Positions 8,146-16,995 of a DNA stretch of 64,000 nt are shown piece by piece. The stretch is from NCBI GenBank assembly GCA_023410535.1, contig JAEYPR010000019.1, positions 62,001 through 126,000 on the forward strand. Reading direction: 5' to 3'. Below the pieces are notes generated by a model. That model made no database searches and was not told the DNA's origin. It saw only the letters and a list, made by a program, of their open reading frames with translations. The DNA comes from Bacillota bacterium (GTDB lineage Bacteria; Bacillota; UBA4882; UBA8346). Position numbers and translations under genes: made by a program. Every line of letters starts with the position of its first letter. The first letter of the stretch is position 1.

Positions 8146-9402
8146 CTATAGCAAATAACGACAATCTACAATTGTCTTATTTAGAAATTGATGCTTAATC
8201 GCTTTAAATTCAGGCCAAGCAGTTACCAATACCAAAACTTCACTTTGATTACAGAGTTCTTCTAAACTATTAAAGTACATAATCTCTTGGAAATTATATT
8301 CCTGTTGGAATAGGGTATTGGCAATTGGATCATAGGCCGCAATATTACTAAAACCAGCTTCAATCAGAAGCTTAATAATTTTTGCCGAAGCACTGTCCCG
8401 AACATCGTCCGAACCCGGTTTAAACGAAAGCCCAAGTATACCGATTGAACTATTTAAATTGGCAACTTTTTTAATCTTTCGTAACATGAAACCAGGCATC
8501 ATTTCATTGGTTACAATAACATTCTCGAGGATTCTTGGTTGAAAGCCTTTGTCCGTTGATGCAGAGATCATAGCCTGAGTATCCTTTGGTAAACAATATC
8601 CGCCATAACCACAGCCGGGGTAAACATATGAAGTCATATTACAACCGCCCCAACGCTTATCCATATGCAATATGTTAAAGGCCTTTTTAATCTCAATATC
8701 ACCAATTGCATCCGCAATCATTGACATTTCATTGGAATAGCTGATTAAAGTGGCTAATAGCGTATTGGAAAGATATTTGATAAACTCACCAGTATTTAAA
8801 GATACTGCATAAAACGGAGCCTCAAAACCTCGGTATAATTCTCTTAACATCTCTGCGGATTTCTCATCATTAACCCCGCAAACAATGCGATCAGCATTCA
8901 TAAAATCTTCCCAGCATTTTCCTTCTCGTAAAAATTCGGGGTTATTGGCAACTCCAAAACTAATACCAGATTTTAAACCTTTTGATTTTAGATAAGGAAT
9001 AATCCGTTCTTTTGTCGTTGATGGTGGAACAGTTGATTTGACTACCACGACTCGATACTTTCCATCATTTAAAACCGCTGCACACATATCTAACGCTGAA
9101 TAAATGTACTTCAAATCAGCTGCGCCATTTTCCCCACAAGGAGTACCCACACATAAATAAACAAAATCGCTTTGACGTACTGATTCGAAAGGATTATTAG
9201 AAATAACAAAATTGTTCCCTAAATGACTTGCTAACGCAGTATCGAGTCCAGGTTCAGCAAATGGAACTTGACCCGAATTAATTGTAATAGTTCTTTCTTG
9301 ATTAACATCAAAGCCAAAAACCATATGCCCTTTTTCTGCAAAACCAAGGGCTGTAGTAAGACCAACAAAACCAAGCCCAAATACTGTAATGTTATTTTGC
9401 AT
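8146..9402 (-). CDS. ugd: UDP-glucose 6-dehydrogenase (nucleotide-sugar dehydrogenase)
   Basis: This NAD-dependent enzyme oxidises UDP-glucose to UDP-glucuronate in two steps (or a related nucleotide sugar). The 418-aa product starts with the Rossmann motif VFGLGFVGL (residues 7-15), carries KSTVPPSTT and NNPEFLREG in the middle, and has the catalytic cysteine in GCGYGGYCLPKDT, close to the usual GFGGSCFPKD. The C-terminal domain has GLSFKPGSDDVRDS, the UDP-sugar binding signature. The ATG at 9400-9402 follows AAGGA by 8 bases. With the UXS-type decarboxylase two genes upstream it gives a route to UDP-xylose. GDP-mannose or UDP-ManNAc dehydrogenase activity is the main alternative. Confidence 0.87.
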   Translation of the reverse strand: MQNNITVFGLGFVGLTTALGFAEKGHMVFGFDVNQERTITINSGQVPFAEPGLDTALASHLGNNFVISNNPFESVRQSDFVYLCVGTPCGENGAADLKYIYSALDMCAAVLNDGKYRVVVVKSTVPPSTTKERIIPYLKSKGLKSGISFGVANNPEFLREGKCWEDFMNADRIVCGVNDEKSAEMLRELYRGFEAPFYAVSLNTGEFIKYLSNTLLATLISYSNEMSMIADAIGDIEIKKAFNILHMDKRWGGCNMTSYVYPGCGYGGYCLPKDTQAMISASTDKGFQPRILENVIVTNEMMPGFMLRKIKKVANLNSSIGILGLSFKPGSDDVRDSASAKIIKLLIEAGFSNIAAYDPIANTLFQQEYNFQEIMYFNSLEELCNQSEVLVLVTAWPEFKAIKHQFLNKTIVDCRYLL

Positions 9403-9460
9403 TTCAATCATCCTTTTTGTCTTAATAAAAAGTGGGCATTCAAAAAATCAATTCTCACAC

Positions 9461-10576
9461 TCAAGGAATAGCATAAAGGACTGTCTCGTATTGATTGTCA
9501 CTGTAATGCCTAAGGTAAAATTTATACTCTGGAACTAGCTCTTTAATATAGAGTGGTAAATCAACAATATCCATAAATTTATGATATACACAAATAGCAA
9601 GTTTAGGTTTATACTTTTTAATACTCTCCTTAGCACCTTTTAATGCTTGCAACTCCGCCCCTTCAACATCCATCTTAATAAAAGTAACTAATTCTCCCTG
9701 TAAAACATCGTCAATTGCGATCACCGGAACATCAACATTACCATCATCAAATTCTGTAAGTCGATTTCCACCTGAATTTTTTTCATTATTCTTAAAGTGT
9801 AAAACATCCTGTTTATCCCATAATCCATATGGATATAATTGTATATTTAAATTTTCGCCATGCTTGCGTATAAAACTACTATGTTTTTTCTCATCCGGTT
9901 CAAATGAGAAAATTTTGATAAATCTTCTATCCGTTTGTTTTAAAAACTCTTCTACAGTATCACCATCAAATGCACCACCATCAATAAAGACTTCTTCATC
10001 ATTAAGTCTGATTATTTCCTTATCAAAGTACTGTGTATTCTCACTTCTCAGTGGTAAAAATTCCCGATTCCAAGTGTTTCTGTAATTAATAAAATCATAG
10101 AATACTTGTTTTGAAACTCCATCATTTAAGAAATTAAATACTTTGGAAAAATTATCCTTATTGTGACAAACAGTATAATAATATAACTCAACGATTTCCC
10201 AGAAACCTTGTTCAGTAAGTTTCCACATGGTTTTATAAACGTTGGAAAACCCATTTTTACTAAGTTGTAATGTTATCTCATTACAATGTTTTGGTGTGGT
10301 AATTATAATATAACTGTCCTTATGACAATTACATAGTTCTTCAAAACTTAATATCGGTTTATTACTCAAAACCGACCCGTGTCTCAGTGGATTATTGTCA
10401 CAAAAAAAATCGGGTTCAATCCCTGAAGACATTAAAATATTAAACGTGGAGTGTCCTGCTTCCCCGGCACCAAATAAAATAATTTTCTTTTGGTGATTAC
10501 GTAACTTTTCAATTAATTCTTGCGAGAAAAAATATTGATCGTTATTTAAACACTCAAGTAAAAATTTTTCTTCCAT
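9461..10576 (-). CDS. FkbM family methyltransferase with N-terminal Rossmann-like module (copy B)
   Basis: FkbM enzymes are SAM-dependent O-methyltransferases, often acting on sugars. In this 371-aa product the first 120 residues are the cluster's shared module: KIILFGAGEAGHSTFNIL (31-48), then DFFCDNNPLRHG and ITTPKH. The methyltransferase half has VFIDGGAFDGDTVEEF (196-211), the SAM-binding glycine motif; FSFEPDEKK, where the acid binds ribose; and FIKMDVEGAELQALKGA, the FkbM signature. A ribosome site GGGAG precedes the ATG at 10576. It is clearly paralogous to the gene at 19045, with nearly the same closing segment (LAICVYHK and LYLRHY-type motifs). Methylation of a cluster sugar is the likely role. 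Confidence 0.85.
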   Translation of the reverse strand: MEEKFLLECLNNDQYFFSQELIEKLRNHQKKIILFGAGEAGHSTFNILMSSGIEPDFFCDNNPLRHGSVLSNKPILSFEELCNCHKDSYIIITTPKHCNEITLQLSKNGFSNVYKTMWKLTEQGFWEIVELYYYTVCHNKDNFSKVFNFLNDGVSKQVFYDFINYRNTWNREFLPLRSENTQYFDKEIIRLNDEEVFIDGGAFDGDTVEEFLKQTDRRFIKIFSFEPDEKKHSSFIRKHGENLNIQLYPYGLWDKQDVLHFKNNEKNSGGNRLTEFDDGNVDVPVIAIDDVLQGELVTFIKMDVEGAELQALKGAKESIKKYKPKLAICVYHKFMDIVDLPLYIKELVPEYKFYLRHYSDNQYETVLYAIP

Positions 10577-10768
10577 TGAAGTTGGCTCCCATTTGCTTTT
10601 TTAAATAAATTAACTGTCAGCCCAAGTAATATTTCTTGATAATTTTTATGATGAAACTTCAGATCTAAATAATATAATTAGACTATCGATACTGATGTCA
10701 TTCAAGTAATTCTTAAGAGGTAACAAATTCTTTGGGTGTTCCTTTTTTTAGGTTATTTATAGAAAATG

Positions 10769-11866
10769 CTACCACTCAAACTCATTCCGCTCGCATTCTT
10801 TTAAATACCGTAAATATCTTGCAATTCCGTTTTTCACATGAATTTTAGATTCATACCCTAGAAGGGTTCGAGCCTTAAATATATCTGGGCACCGACGACT
10901 GGGGTTATCCGTTAAATACTCCTTATCGGAGTGAATCTTAAAGGTAATGTTCTTATCAAAATTAAATAGTTTTTTCCCGAGCTTTTTATATAACTCAGCC
11001 AACTCAAGAATAGTAATTTCCGGTCCATCCGATCCAATATTAAAGACATCGAATTTACCGTAAATTGCACATTTAATATACCCGACGGTGGCATCAGGAA
11101 TATAATCAAAAGTTCGAGTTGGTTTCCCATTGGAATATAAAACAATGTCTTCGTTATCTAAAACTGCTTTCGCAAAGTCGGCAACCACACGCTGATCATT
11201 GACTCGCATCCCTGGCCCATAATTATTAAAAGGACGGACAACTGTTAACGGCATTCCATATTGACGGGCAAAGTTAAAACATAAGGTTTCACCGAAACGT
11301 TTAGACTCATCATAACAAGCCCGTGGCCCGCAGGTATTCACATTTCCCCAGTAAGTTTCTGGTGTCGGAATTTGATCTTCTGTAGGATCACCATAAGCTT
11401 CGCTACTAGAATAAAATAAAAATCCCTTAAGATGCTTATCCTTATAAAAATCGAGCAAATTCCGAAGACCGGCCACATCAGCATCAATCGTCTCAATGGG
11501 GTGTTGACGGTAATATACGGGAGAAGCCAAAGATGCCATATGAAAAACAATATTTACTTCCTTTGCAAAATCCAAATTACAATTAATGATATCTAATTCA
11601 TTCATATCAAAAAGAGGGCTTATACTAATCCTCTCTAGCCAGTTTGGCTTTCCGAACATATAATTGTCAATACCATACACTTTTTGAATTCCCAATTTCT
11701 CGCCAAAGAGAAGAAAAAAATGTAACAAACTATACCCTAACGAACCCGCAAATCCAGTAATAAGAATGGTGGCATTTTGCAATTTTTCTTTATCAAAATT
11801 AGATAATGAATCGAATATATATTGCATGTCTTCGCTTGTAATATTAGGAACTTCTTGAATACTCAT
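10769..11866 (-). CDS. UXS-type UDP-glucuronate decarboxylase (SDR epimerase family)
   Basis: An extended short-chain dehydrogenase of 365 aa. The NAD site is ILITGFAGSLGYSL (residues 34-47), with the catalytic triad in FLFYSSSEAYGDP and YDESKR. The combination SSSEAYGDP, TYWGNVNTCGPRACYDE and the later RTFDYIPDA is characteristic of UDP-xylose synthases, which turn UDP-glucuronate into UDP-xylose and carry the extra Glu in SSSEAYG. It has an additional N-terminal 30 residues. AGAGGAGT precedes the ATG. A decayed second copy lies at 18800-18995. Together with ugd it would supply a pentose donor. A dehydratase or 4-epimerase with similar motifs cannot be fully excluded. Confidence 0.78.
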   Translation of the reverse strand: MSIQEVPNITSEDMQYIFDSLSNFDKEKLQNATILITGFAGSLGYSLLHFFLLFGEKLGIQKVYGIDNYMFGKPNWLERISISPLFDMNELDIINCNLDFAKEVNIVFHMASLASPVYYRQHPIETIDADVAGLRNLLDFYKDKHLKGFLFYSSSEAYGDPTEDQIPTPETYWGNVNTCGPRACYDESKRFGETLCFNFARQYGMPLTVVRPFNNYGPGMRVNDQRVVADFAKAVLDNEDIVLYSNGKPTRTFDYIPDATVGYIKCAIYGKFDVFNIGSDGPEITILELAELYKKLGKKLFNFDKNITFKIHSDKEYLTDNPSRRCPDIFKARTLLGYESKIHVKNGIARYLRYLKECERNEFEW

Positions 11867-11898
11867 AATTAGTTACTCCTCTGTGACATAATTTCGTC

Positions 11899-13128
11899 CT
11901 ATAAATTGCCTAAATCATTTGCTTTTCTCTGTTCCGCAACAGGAATAATTGTTAGCCGCTCATGAATGTTATAATTCTTACAATAATCACATGCCATGAT
12001 GCTTTCCGTCTTGTTTAATAAATTCTTTAATTGAACTCTTAATTTTTCTTTAGAAAGTGATGGTTTTAAAATATCAATATAATCTGAGCTGCATTTTGGG
12101 ATTATTTCCAAATTAGTACCATGGGCGGAACGCGGACAGAGATGATATTCTCCATTTCTCAAACTATTACAATTCTCTTTTTCCGGACACGCTTTAAACA
12201 GCTTCATATTTTCAATATCAGGTCGATTCCGAGGTAATGGTTGACCGATATCATACCAAACCAGATTATCATGCTTTATACAACAAATATTATTTTTCCG
12301 GCAAACATCCATTAATTGTTCTTTTTTTGATGAATATTCTCCATAATCACTAATTAATAAATGTGTTCCGCTCTTCTTGATGATGTTTATCAACTTATCA
12401 TCAGGGAGTATTGTTCCATTAGTGATTATTTGTGGTAACAAAATATTTGGGGTCCTTGCTATCTCCTCAAGAACTTCCCCCAGCGATGGATAAAGAAAAA
12501 CTTCTCCTCCAAGAATATCAATTCTTCCAATAACATCAACGGTATTTGCAAGCGTTTTTATCGATTGAATGATAATATCTTTATCATAATGAACAGGTTT
12601 TTCATAATATTGAATTAAATGAGCACAATCCTTACATCGTAAACTGCACTTCTCTGTAATAGGTAAATTCATTGATCGGAGGATTAAGTCACTTGACTTC
12701 TCCTCTATTTCAAACATTTTTTGATAGGAATTCATTAATTCAAAAATTACATCAATTCGGTCTGCAATTCTAGTATAAAAGCAATAGATTAATAACTTTA
12801 ATGGAATAAACGTTGAAAAACCCATATTTCTCAACTGATTTTCAATAGCAATCTGATTGTTTTTATTGAACGAGCAAACACAGATTGCGGCTTCATCAAA
12901 TTTTTCTTGCAGATCCTTTGGAGACATGACTGGAACGTCTTCAATGGTTTTGCCTTGCTCTTTTTCCGAATTTACAACAAAGCCAGCAACTTTAATCTTA
13001 TAATGCTCAAGAGCGTCTTTCACCAACAGTCCCATATGTTTGGCACCAAATAATATTACAGGAGATTTGCTTTCCTTTAAATGCTTAATAAGCCCATTAA
13101 GTTGCTCTTCGTTTTCTGAATTGACCAT
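11899..13128 (-). CDS. Radical SAM/SPASM-type protein with N-terminal Rossmann-like module
   Basis: The 409-aa product joins the shared module (SPVILFGAKHMGLLVKDAL, about residues 22-40, then VVNSEKEQG in place of D-N-N) to a radical SAM domain. The cluster cysteines are in EKCSLRCKDC (161, 165, 168) and IDILGGEVFLYP is the GGE motif. Near the C-terminus ACPEKENCNSLRNGEYHLCP, SAHGTNL and ACDYCKNYN provide the further cysteines of a SPASM-like region. It is paralogous to 15693-16991 (same CSLRCKDC, AHGTNL and final CxxC). The substrate is unknown; sugar or peptide modification is possible. The ATG at 13126-13128 has TAGGTGAG upstream; upstream in-frame ATGs overlap a decayed fragment. Confidence 0.8.
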   Translation of the reverse strand: MVNSENEEQLNGLIKHLKESKSPVILFGAKHMGLLVKDALEHYKIKVAGFVVNSEKEQGKTIEDVPVMSPKDLQEKFDEAAICVCSFNKNNQIAIENQLRNMGFSTFIPLKLLIYCFYTRIADRIDVIFELMNSYQKMFEIEEKSSDLILRSMNLPITEKCSLRCKDCAHLIQYYEKPVHYDKDIIIQSIKTLANTVDVIGRIDILGGEVFLYPSLGEVLEEIARTPNILLPQIITNGTILPDDKLINIIKKSGTHLLISDYGEYSSKKEQLMDVCRKNNICCIKHDNLVWYDIGQPLPRNRPDIENMKLFKACPEKENCNSLRNGEYHLCPRSAHGTNLEIIPKCSSDYIDILKPSLSKEKLRVQLKNLLNKTESIMACDYCKNYNIHERLTIIPVAEQRKANDLGNL

Positions 13129-13136
13129 TATCTCAC

Positions 13137-13334
13137 CTACCATGAAAGAATTATCGAAAATTTTTTGTTTGAACAAAGTCGTACTTTATATTCATCACAA
13201 ATTTCTTTAAAATTTTTAAGCGTAACTCCTAAGCAAAATCCATGATTTTGTGTATTAATATCACAATAAAAGTTCGACTTTATACCACATCTTCCCAAGA
13301 TACTACAAACATCTTTGCCTGCCCTGAATAGCAT
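13137..13334 (-). pseudogene. Remnant of the shared Rossmann-like module
   Basis: About 50 codons still read as the module of this cluster: LFRAGKDVCSILGRCGIKSN stands where intact copies have FGAG..G, followed by FYCDINTQNHG (compare FFCDNNPLRHG) and LGVTLKNFKEICDEYK. There is no catalytic domain behind it and the frame runs into the next gene's start. It is best read as the stump of an eighth module-bearing gene. Confidence 0.6.
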
Positions 13335-13475
13335 TTAGTGATTTTCTATGTTTTATCTGTTTGTTCCAAAATTATTATAAAATTAATTTTTAACTTTGAG
13401 AAGTAATCTTAGTTAGTGAGAAATTTTTTCATTTACAATCTTTTTCTAAAAGTTTTTACGACCTTTTTGTTTCAC

Positions 13476-15665
13476 TTATGCCATATCGATAATTTTTGTC
13501 CGATTCGTCAACCCAGAAAACTCAGAATTCCAGTTAAAGGTGCTAACTATTGCATTGCTTAAATGACAATAAGACTCTGTCATAATTCCAAAAACAGCAT
13601 TGGCAAGTTCTTTATTTAAAGGTGTCTCCAAAATAGCATCATAAATTTCCAATAGATCGTTCATGAAACTTTCGATTCCTTGGTGAACCTCCTCGATAAA
13701 CGAAAACTGATTCAAATTATTTGAAGCCTCTGAATTTACAAACGAACCGTCATCATTTGCCCGAAGATAGCAACCTTCTGGAGCACTAAGAACGGATTCC
13801 ATGATCCGATAATTCCCTACATTCAATTCCTCATTACTGATACAACGATAAACACTTTTCATTTTTGAATCTAAATCGTAGTTAAACTCATCTTCTCCAT
13901 ATCTCACCATGTAATAACCGTTGATGTCGGTTTTAATCAATTTATTTAACCAAAATTGTATGGTACCTCTGGTCAAATAATCACAAACTGCAATTGATTT
14001 GCACTTGGTTGCACCAGTCTGTTCCAAATACTTCAAGTACGCATTTCGTTCATCCTGAGCGTTTTTGAGTATCTCCGGCATAAATTTCTCTACATAGTTA
14101 TGGGCTTCCTCACAACGGTTCGTTATTACTTCGTCATCGGGGCATTCCGGGCAATCAACTCCAAAACGATTATAAAGCAAGGAATATGGGGTCCCTTGGA
14201 AATAATGTGTTAATAGATTTAGAGCGTCATTACTAGTATGAATGCCCGCAACGCTTGCCAACCTTCGGGAGGTTTTAAAGTAGATGCCTTCTGGCAGGTC
14301 CTCGCGTCCCAACCTTTTGATTAATTTGTTATAGAGCTTTTCAAGCAGATATCCATCCCTGGCAAAAAACAAAACTTTATCCGGTTTATCATCAATAAAC
14401 TGATGAATTAACCATAACAAATACTCTACGATAACCGGACCAAAAAAAAGATATCCGTAGTCAAAAAAACGATCAATCACTATTTTTCCATCAGTTGCTT
14501 TTAGTGCGAAGGGACTATTAAAAATTTTTGCAGCAAATAATCCTGCAACCACACTATCATAGGTACTGTTGACGTTATTTAACATTTTCCCAAAGGGTAA
14601 GCATCCTAACATATTAGTACCGGACATTACTCGAACCGCATTAATACCATAAGCTTTGGCACCAACAATATCCGCTTGCTCGTTATCGCCTAAATGGAAA
14701 CATTTTCGACCGTTAAACTCTGTTGCATAGTGCTCCCAAAAAGCACCCGAAGACTTTGACTTTCCAACTTCAGAAGAAATATATACCTGATGATAACCTG
14801 TAATCCCGCATTTTTCCAACAAACCTTTAATTACTTCCACAGGCAGATACATATCGCTAATAAGATTAACTGTCTTCCCCATGTTGAGCGCATAATAAAA
14901 ACAGTTAACCATTTCTTTTCTAGGTACAATACAATCCAGCTCCAACTGATACTCCAGTTCCATCAATTCGTGGAGCAATTCTGGTGATAATTTATATTGT
15001 TTCCCGAGATGCTCGTAAACCTGTTCCAAGCGATAACAGTCCCCAAAATCGGCAAAGGCCTTCGTGGCGGCTTCATTTCGTGCAAAAGAAATCCCCCGTA
15101 AATCAGGGTGTCTTTGAACCACTTTTATTTCCCAAAGATCAAAAAGGTCGGATGGTTTTACAATTTTACGCATTAGTAACGTATCAAACAGATCAAAGGA
15201 AATTACCTCCGACTGTTCAATGGCTTTTTTGATATCATTGACATCAATACTCATTGCCACGCTATATTGAATTACAGTTTTTTCTTCTTCATATTCTTTA
15301 AAAAATTCCGGATTGGCAATTGTACCGTCAGCAAAAAAAAGTTCTATCCCATGGCGTTTTTTTAGATAACTGATTCGTTCAAAAATAACTTTCCAATGCT
15401 GTGAGTCTGCAGCAATAATAATCGCTTTAACCGATTGAATCGCTTCTTCTAATGATATAACAGGTAGATTGCAAAACTTTTTCCCAATATTATCAGAGTT
15501 GCGATCCAAGATCCCGACAATTTGAACCTTTGAAAATGCACAAACCATTGCTTTGGCAATAAGTCCTGTTCCATAAAGTGCAACTGGACTTTTCCCATAA
15601 GCAGAGGCTAAAAAACTCTCTTCGTATTTTGCTGTATTCTGGGTAAATACCTTAATATCCAACAT
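13476..15665 (-). CDS. HAD-superfamily protein (COG5610-like) with N-terminal Rossmann-like module (copy B)
   Basis: The 729-aa product has three parts. Residues 25-120 are the shared module: SPVALYGTGLIAKAMVCAF, then GILDRNSDNIGKKF and IIIAADSQHW. Residues 150-360 are a HAD domain: motif I is ISFDLFDTLLMR (157-166), motif II is NLISDMYLP with Ser 270, and motif IV is HLGDNEQADIVGAKA. The last 350 residues hold conserved lines such as VLFFARDGYLLEKLY and YFKTSRRLASVAG. Such large HAD proteins occur in polysaccharide clusters, but a specific reaction is not established to my knowledge. AAAGGA precedes the ATG. It is paralogous to 20252-22468 over its whole length. Confidence 0.78.
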   Translation of the reverse strand: MLDIKVFTQNTAKYEESFLASAYGKSPVALYGTGLIAKAMVCAFSKVQIVGILDRNSDNIGKKFCNLPVISLEEAIQSVKAIIIAADSQHWKVIFERISYLKKRHGIELFFADGTIANPEFFKEYEEEKTVIQYSVAMSIDVNDIKKAIEQSEVISFDLFDTLLMRKIVKPSDLFDLWEIKVVQRHPDLRGISFARNEAATKAFADFGDCYRLEQVYEHLGKQYKLSPELLHELMELEYQLELDCIVPRKEMVNCFYYALNMGKTVNLISDMYLPVEVIKGLLEKCGITGYHQVYISSEVGKSKSSGAFWEHYATEFNGRKCFHLGDNEQADIVGAKAYGINAVRVMSGTNMLGCLPFGKMLNNVNSTYDSVVAGLFAAKIFNSPFALKATDGKIVIDRFFDYGYLFFGPVIVEYLLWLIHQFIDDKPDKVLFFARDGYLLEKLYNKLIKRLGREDLPEGIYFKTSRRLASVAGIHTSNDALNLLTHYFQGTPYSLLYNRFGVDCPECPDDEVITNRCEEAHNYVEKFMPEILKNAQDERNAYLKYLEQTGATKCKSIAVCDYLTRGTIQFWLNKLIKTDINGYYMVRYGEDEFNYDLDSKMKSVYRCISNEELNVGNYRIMESVLSAPEGCYLRANDDGSFVNSEASNNLNQFSFIEEVHQGIESFMNDLLEIYDAILETPLNKELANAVFGIMTESYCHLSNAIVSTFNWNSEFSGLTNRTKIIDMA

Positions 15666-15692
15666 TATTGTTGTTCCTTTTCTTAAAGTCTG

Positions 15693-16991
15693 TTAGCCAA
15701 GGTGTTTATCGTATAATAATGGTTCCTTTATTTGAATAGCCGGAGGTATTTTTGGGAGTTTATCGCTAATATGCGGCCCGCTGCAAAAACCGCAAGATAT
15801 TAAAACCTTTGTATCATTGATTAATTTTCGTAAAGCTTCCCCGGTTTGTTCCGGCGATAAGGAGTCATCGAGTAAATTTATATAGTCTCTTTCAACTTGA
15901 GGTATTGCACCTAGATTAGTTCCATGTGCTGAATGAGCGCAAAGATGATATTTCCCATTCAAAACAGTATGAATAACATCTTTTAAGCGACACTCTTTAA
16001 ACATCTGCATGGTTTTAGTTTCAATATGATTAAACTTCTTTAAAGTGCTGCAATCTTCCCATTCTTCATTTTTTGGTTCAATTTTGCAAAAAACTCCATT
16101 TTCACTACATGCCTTTTGCAATTTCTCTTTTTTATGAGATAAGTCACCATAATCACTCATTAAAATTAAAACACTGCCGGAAGCTAGTTTCTCTAAAACT
16201 GGCCCTGCCGGAACGACGGTACCATTGGTAATTAACGAGATTTGATAGATATTAGGTATTTTTAATATTTCAGTGACAATTTCACTCAAATCTGGGTGTA
16301 GTAAAGGTTCCCCTCCTAATAAACTTAACCGTTCAATCGCCGATACTGATGCTGCTAATTTTTTTACCGACTCAATGATATTGTCTTTGGGATAGTTTTT
16401 AGGTTGACTGTAATACTGGAGAAGATTTGAACAATCCTTACATCGTAGACTACATTTTTCCGTAATTGGAACTTCAATGATACTCAAAATCAATTCTTCG
16501 TCATGCTCGGGAAGGGTTCTCATATCGGTATAAGCTATAGACAAAGCAGCGACATCTACAGAGACCGTATTGTACAGCTTATTTTTAATAAAAAGATAGC
16601 GAAGACCTTCAAAGGGAATAAAGCTTTGATAATTAAGTCCTGTAAGCTGCGCCATAATTTTCTGGCCAACTAGATTATTTTGAATACAGATTGCAATTGT
16701 CGCATCTGGGTACTCTATTTTGAGCTCTTCACTGGATAATACCTGTATTCCCTCGACGAGCGTTTGGTGTTTTTGGGGGTTGTTATCGGCATAGCAAGAA
16801 ATCGTTATTCCATAGTGATCAAACACTTTTTTGGCCAGTATCCCAGCCAAACCAGCCCCAAAAAGAACGATCGGTTGATTATGTTCCTTTAAAACAAGTA
16901 AATTTTTTAAAACTTGGTTTTCATATTTTTCAATTGCATTCATTGCAGCATCCACTTTCTTTAATTTGACATGACCTTTAAAGTGTTTCAT
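15693..16991 (-). CDS. Radical SAM/SPASM-type protein with N-terminal Rossmann-like module
   Basis: 432 aa. The shared module is at residues 39-125 (QPIVLFGAGLAGILAKKVF, YADNNPQKHQ, IAICIQNN). The radical SAM domain follows with EKCSLRCKDC (Cys 180, 184, 187) and LSLLGGEPLLHPDL as the GGEP motif. The C-terminal part has ECRLKDVIHTVLNGKYHLCA, SAHGTNLGAIP and SCGFCSGPHISDKLPKIP, the latter with a CxxC. The same domain order as 11899-13128 marks a duplication. The gene lies 4 bases after the preceding glycosyltransferase stop. The ATG at 16991 has no clear ribosome site, so translational coupling, or a start slightly downstream, is possible. Confidence 0.8.
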   Translation of the reverse strand: MKHFKGHVKLKKVDAAMNAIEKYENQVLKNLLVLKEHNQPIVLFGAGLAGILAKKVFDHYGITISCYADNNPQKHQTLVEGIQVLSSEELKIEYPDATIAICIQNNLVGQKIMAQLTGLNYQSFIPFEGLRYLFIKNKLYNTVSVDVAALSIAYTDMRTLPEHDEELILSIIEVPITEKCSLRCKDCSNLLQYYSQPKNYPKDNIIESVKKLAASVSAIERLSLLGGEPLLHPDLSEIVTEILKIPNIYQISLITNGTVVPAGPVLEKLASGSVLILMSDYGDLSHKKEKLQKACSENGVFCKIEPKNEEWEDCSTLKKFNHIETKTMQMFKECRLKDVIHTVLNGKYHLCAHSAHGTNLGAIPQVERDYINLLDDSLSPEQTGEALRKLINDTKVLISCGFCSGPHISDKLPKIPPAIQIKEPLLYDKHLG

Positions 16992-16995
16992 TCAT

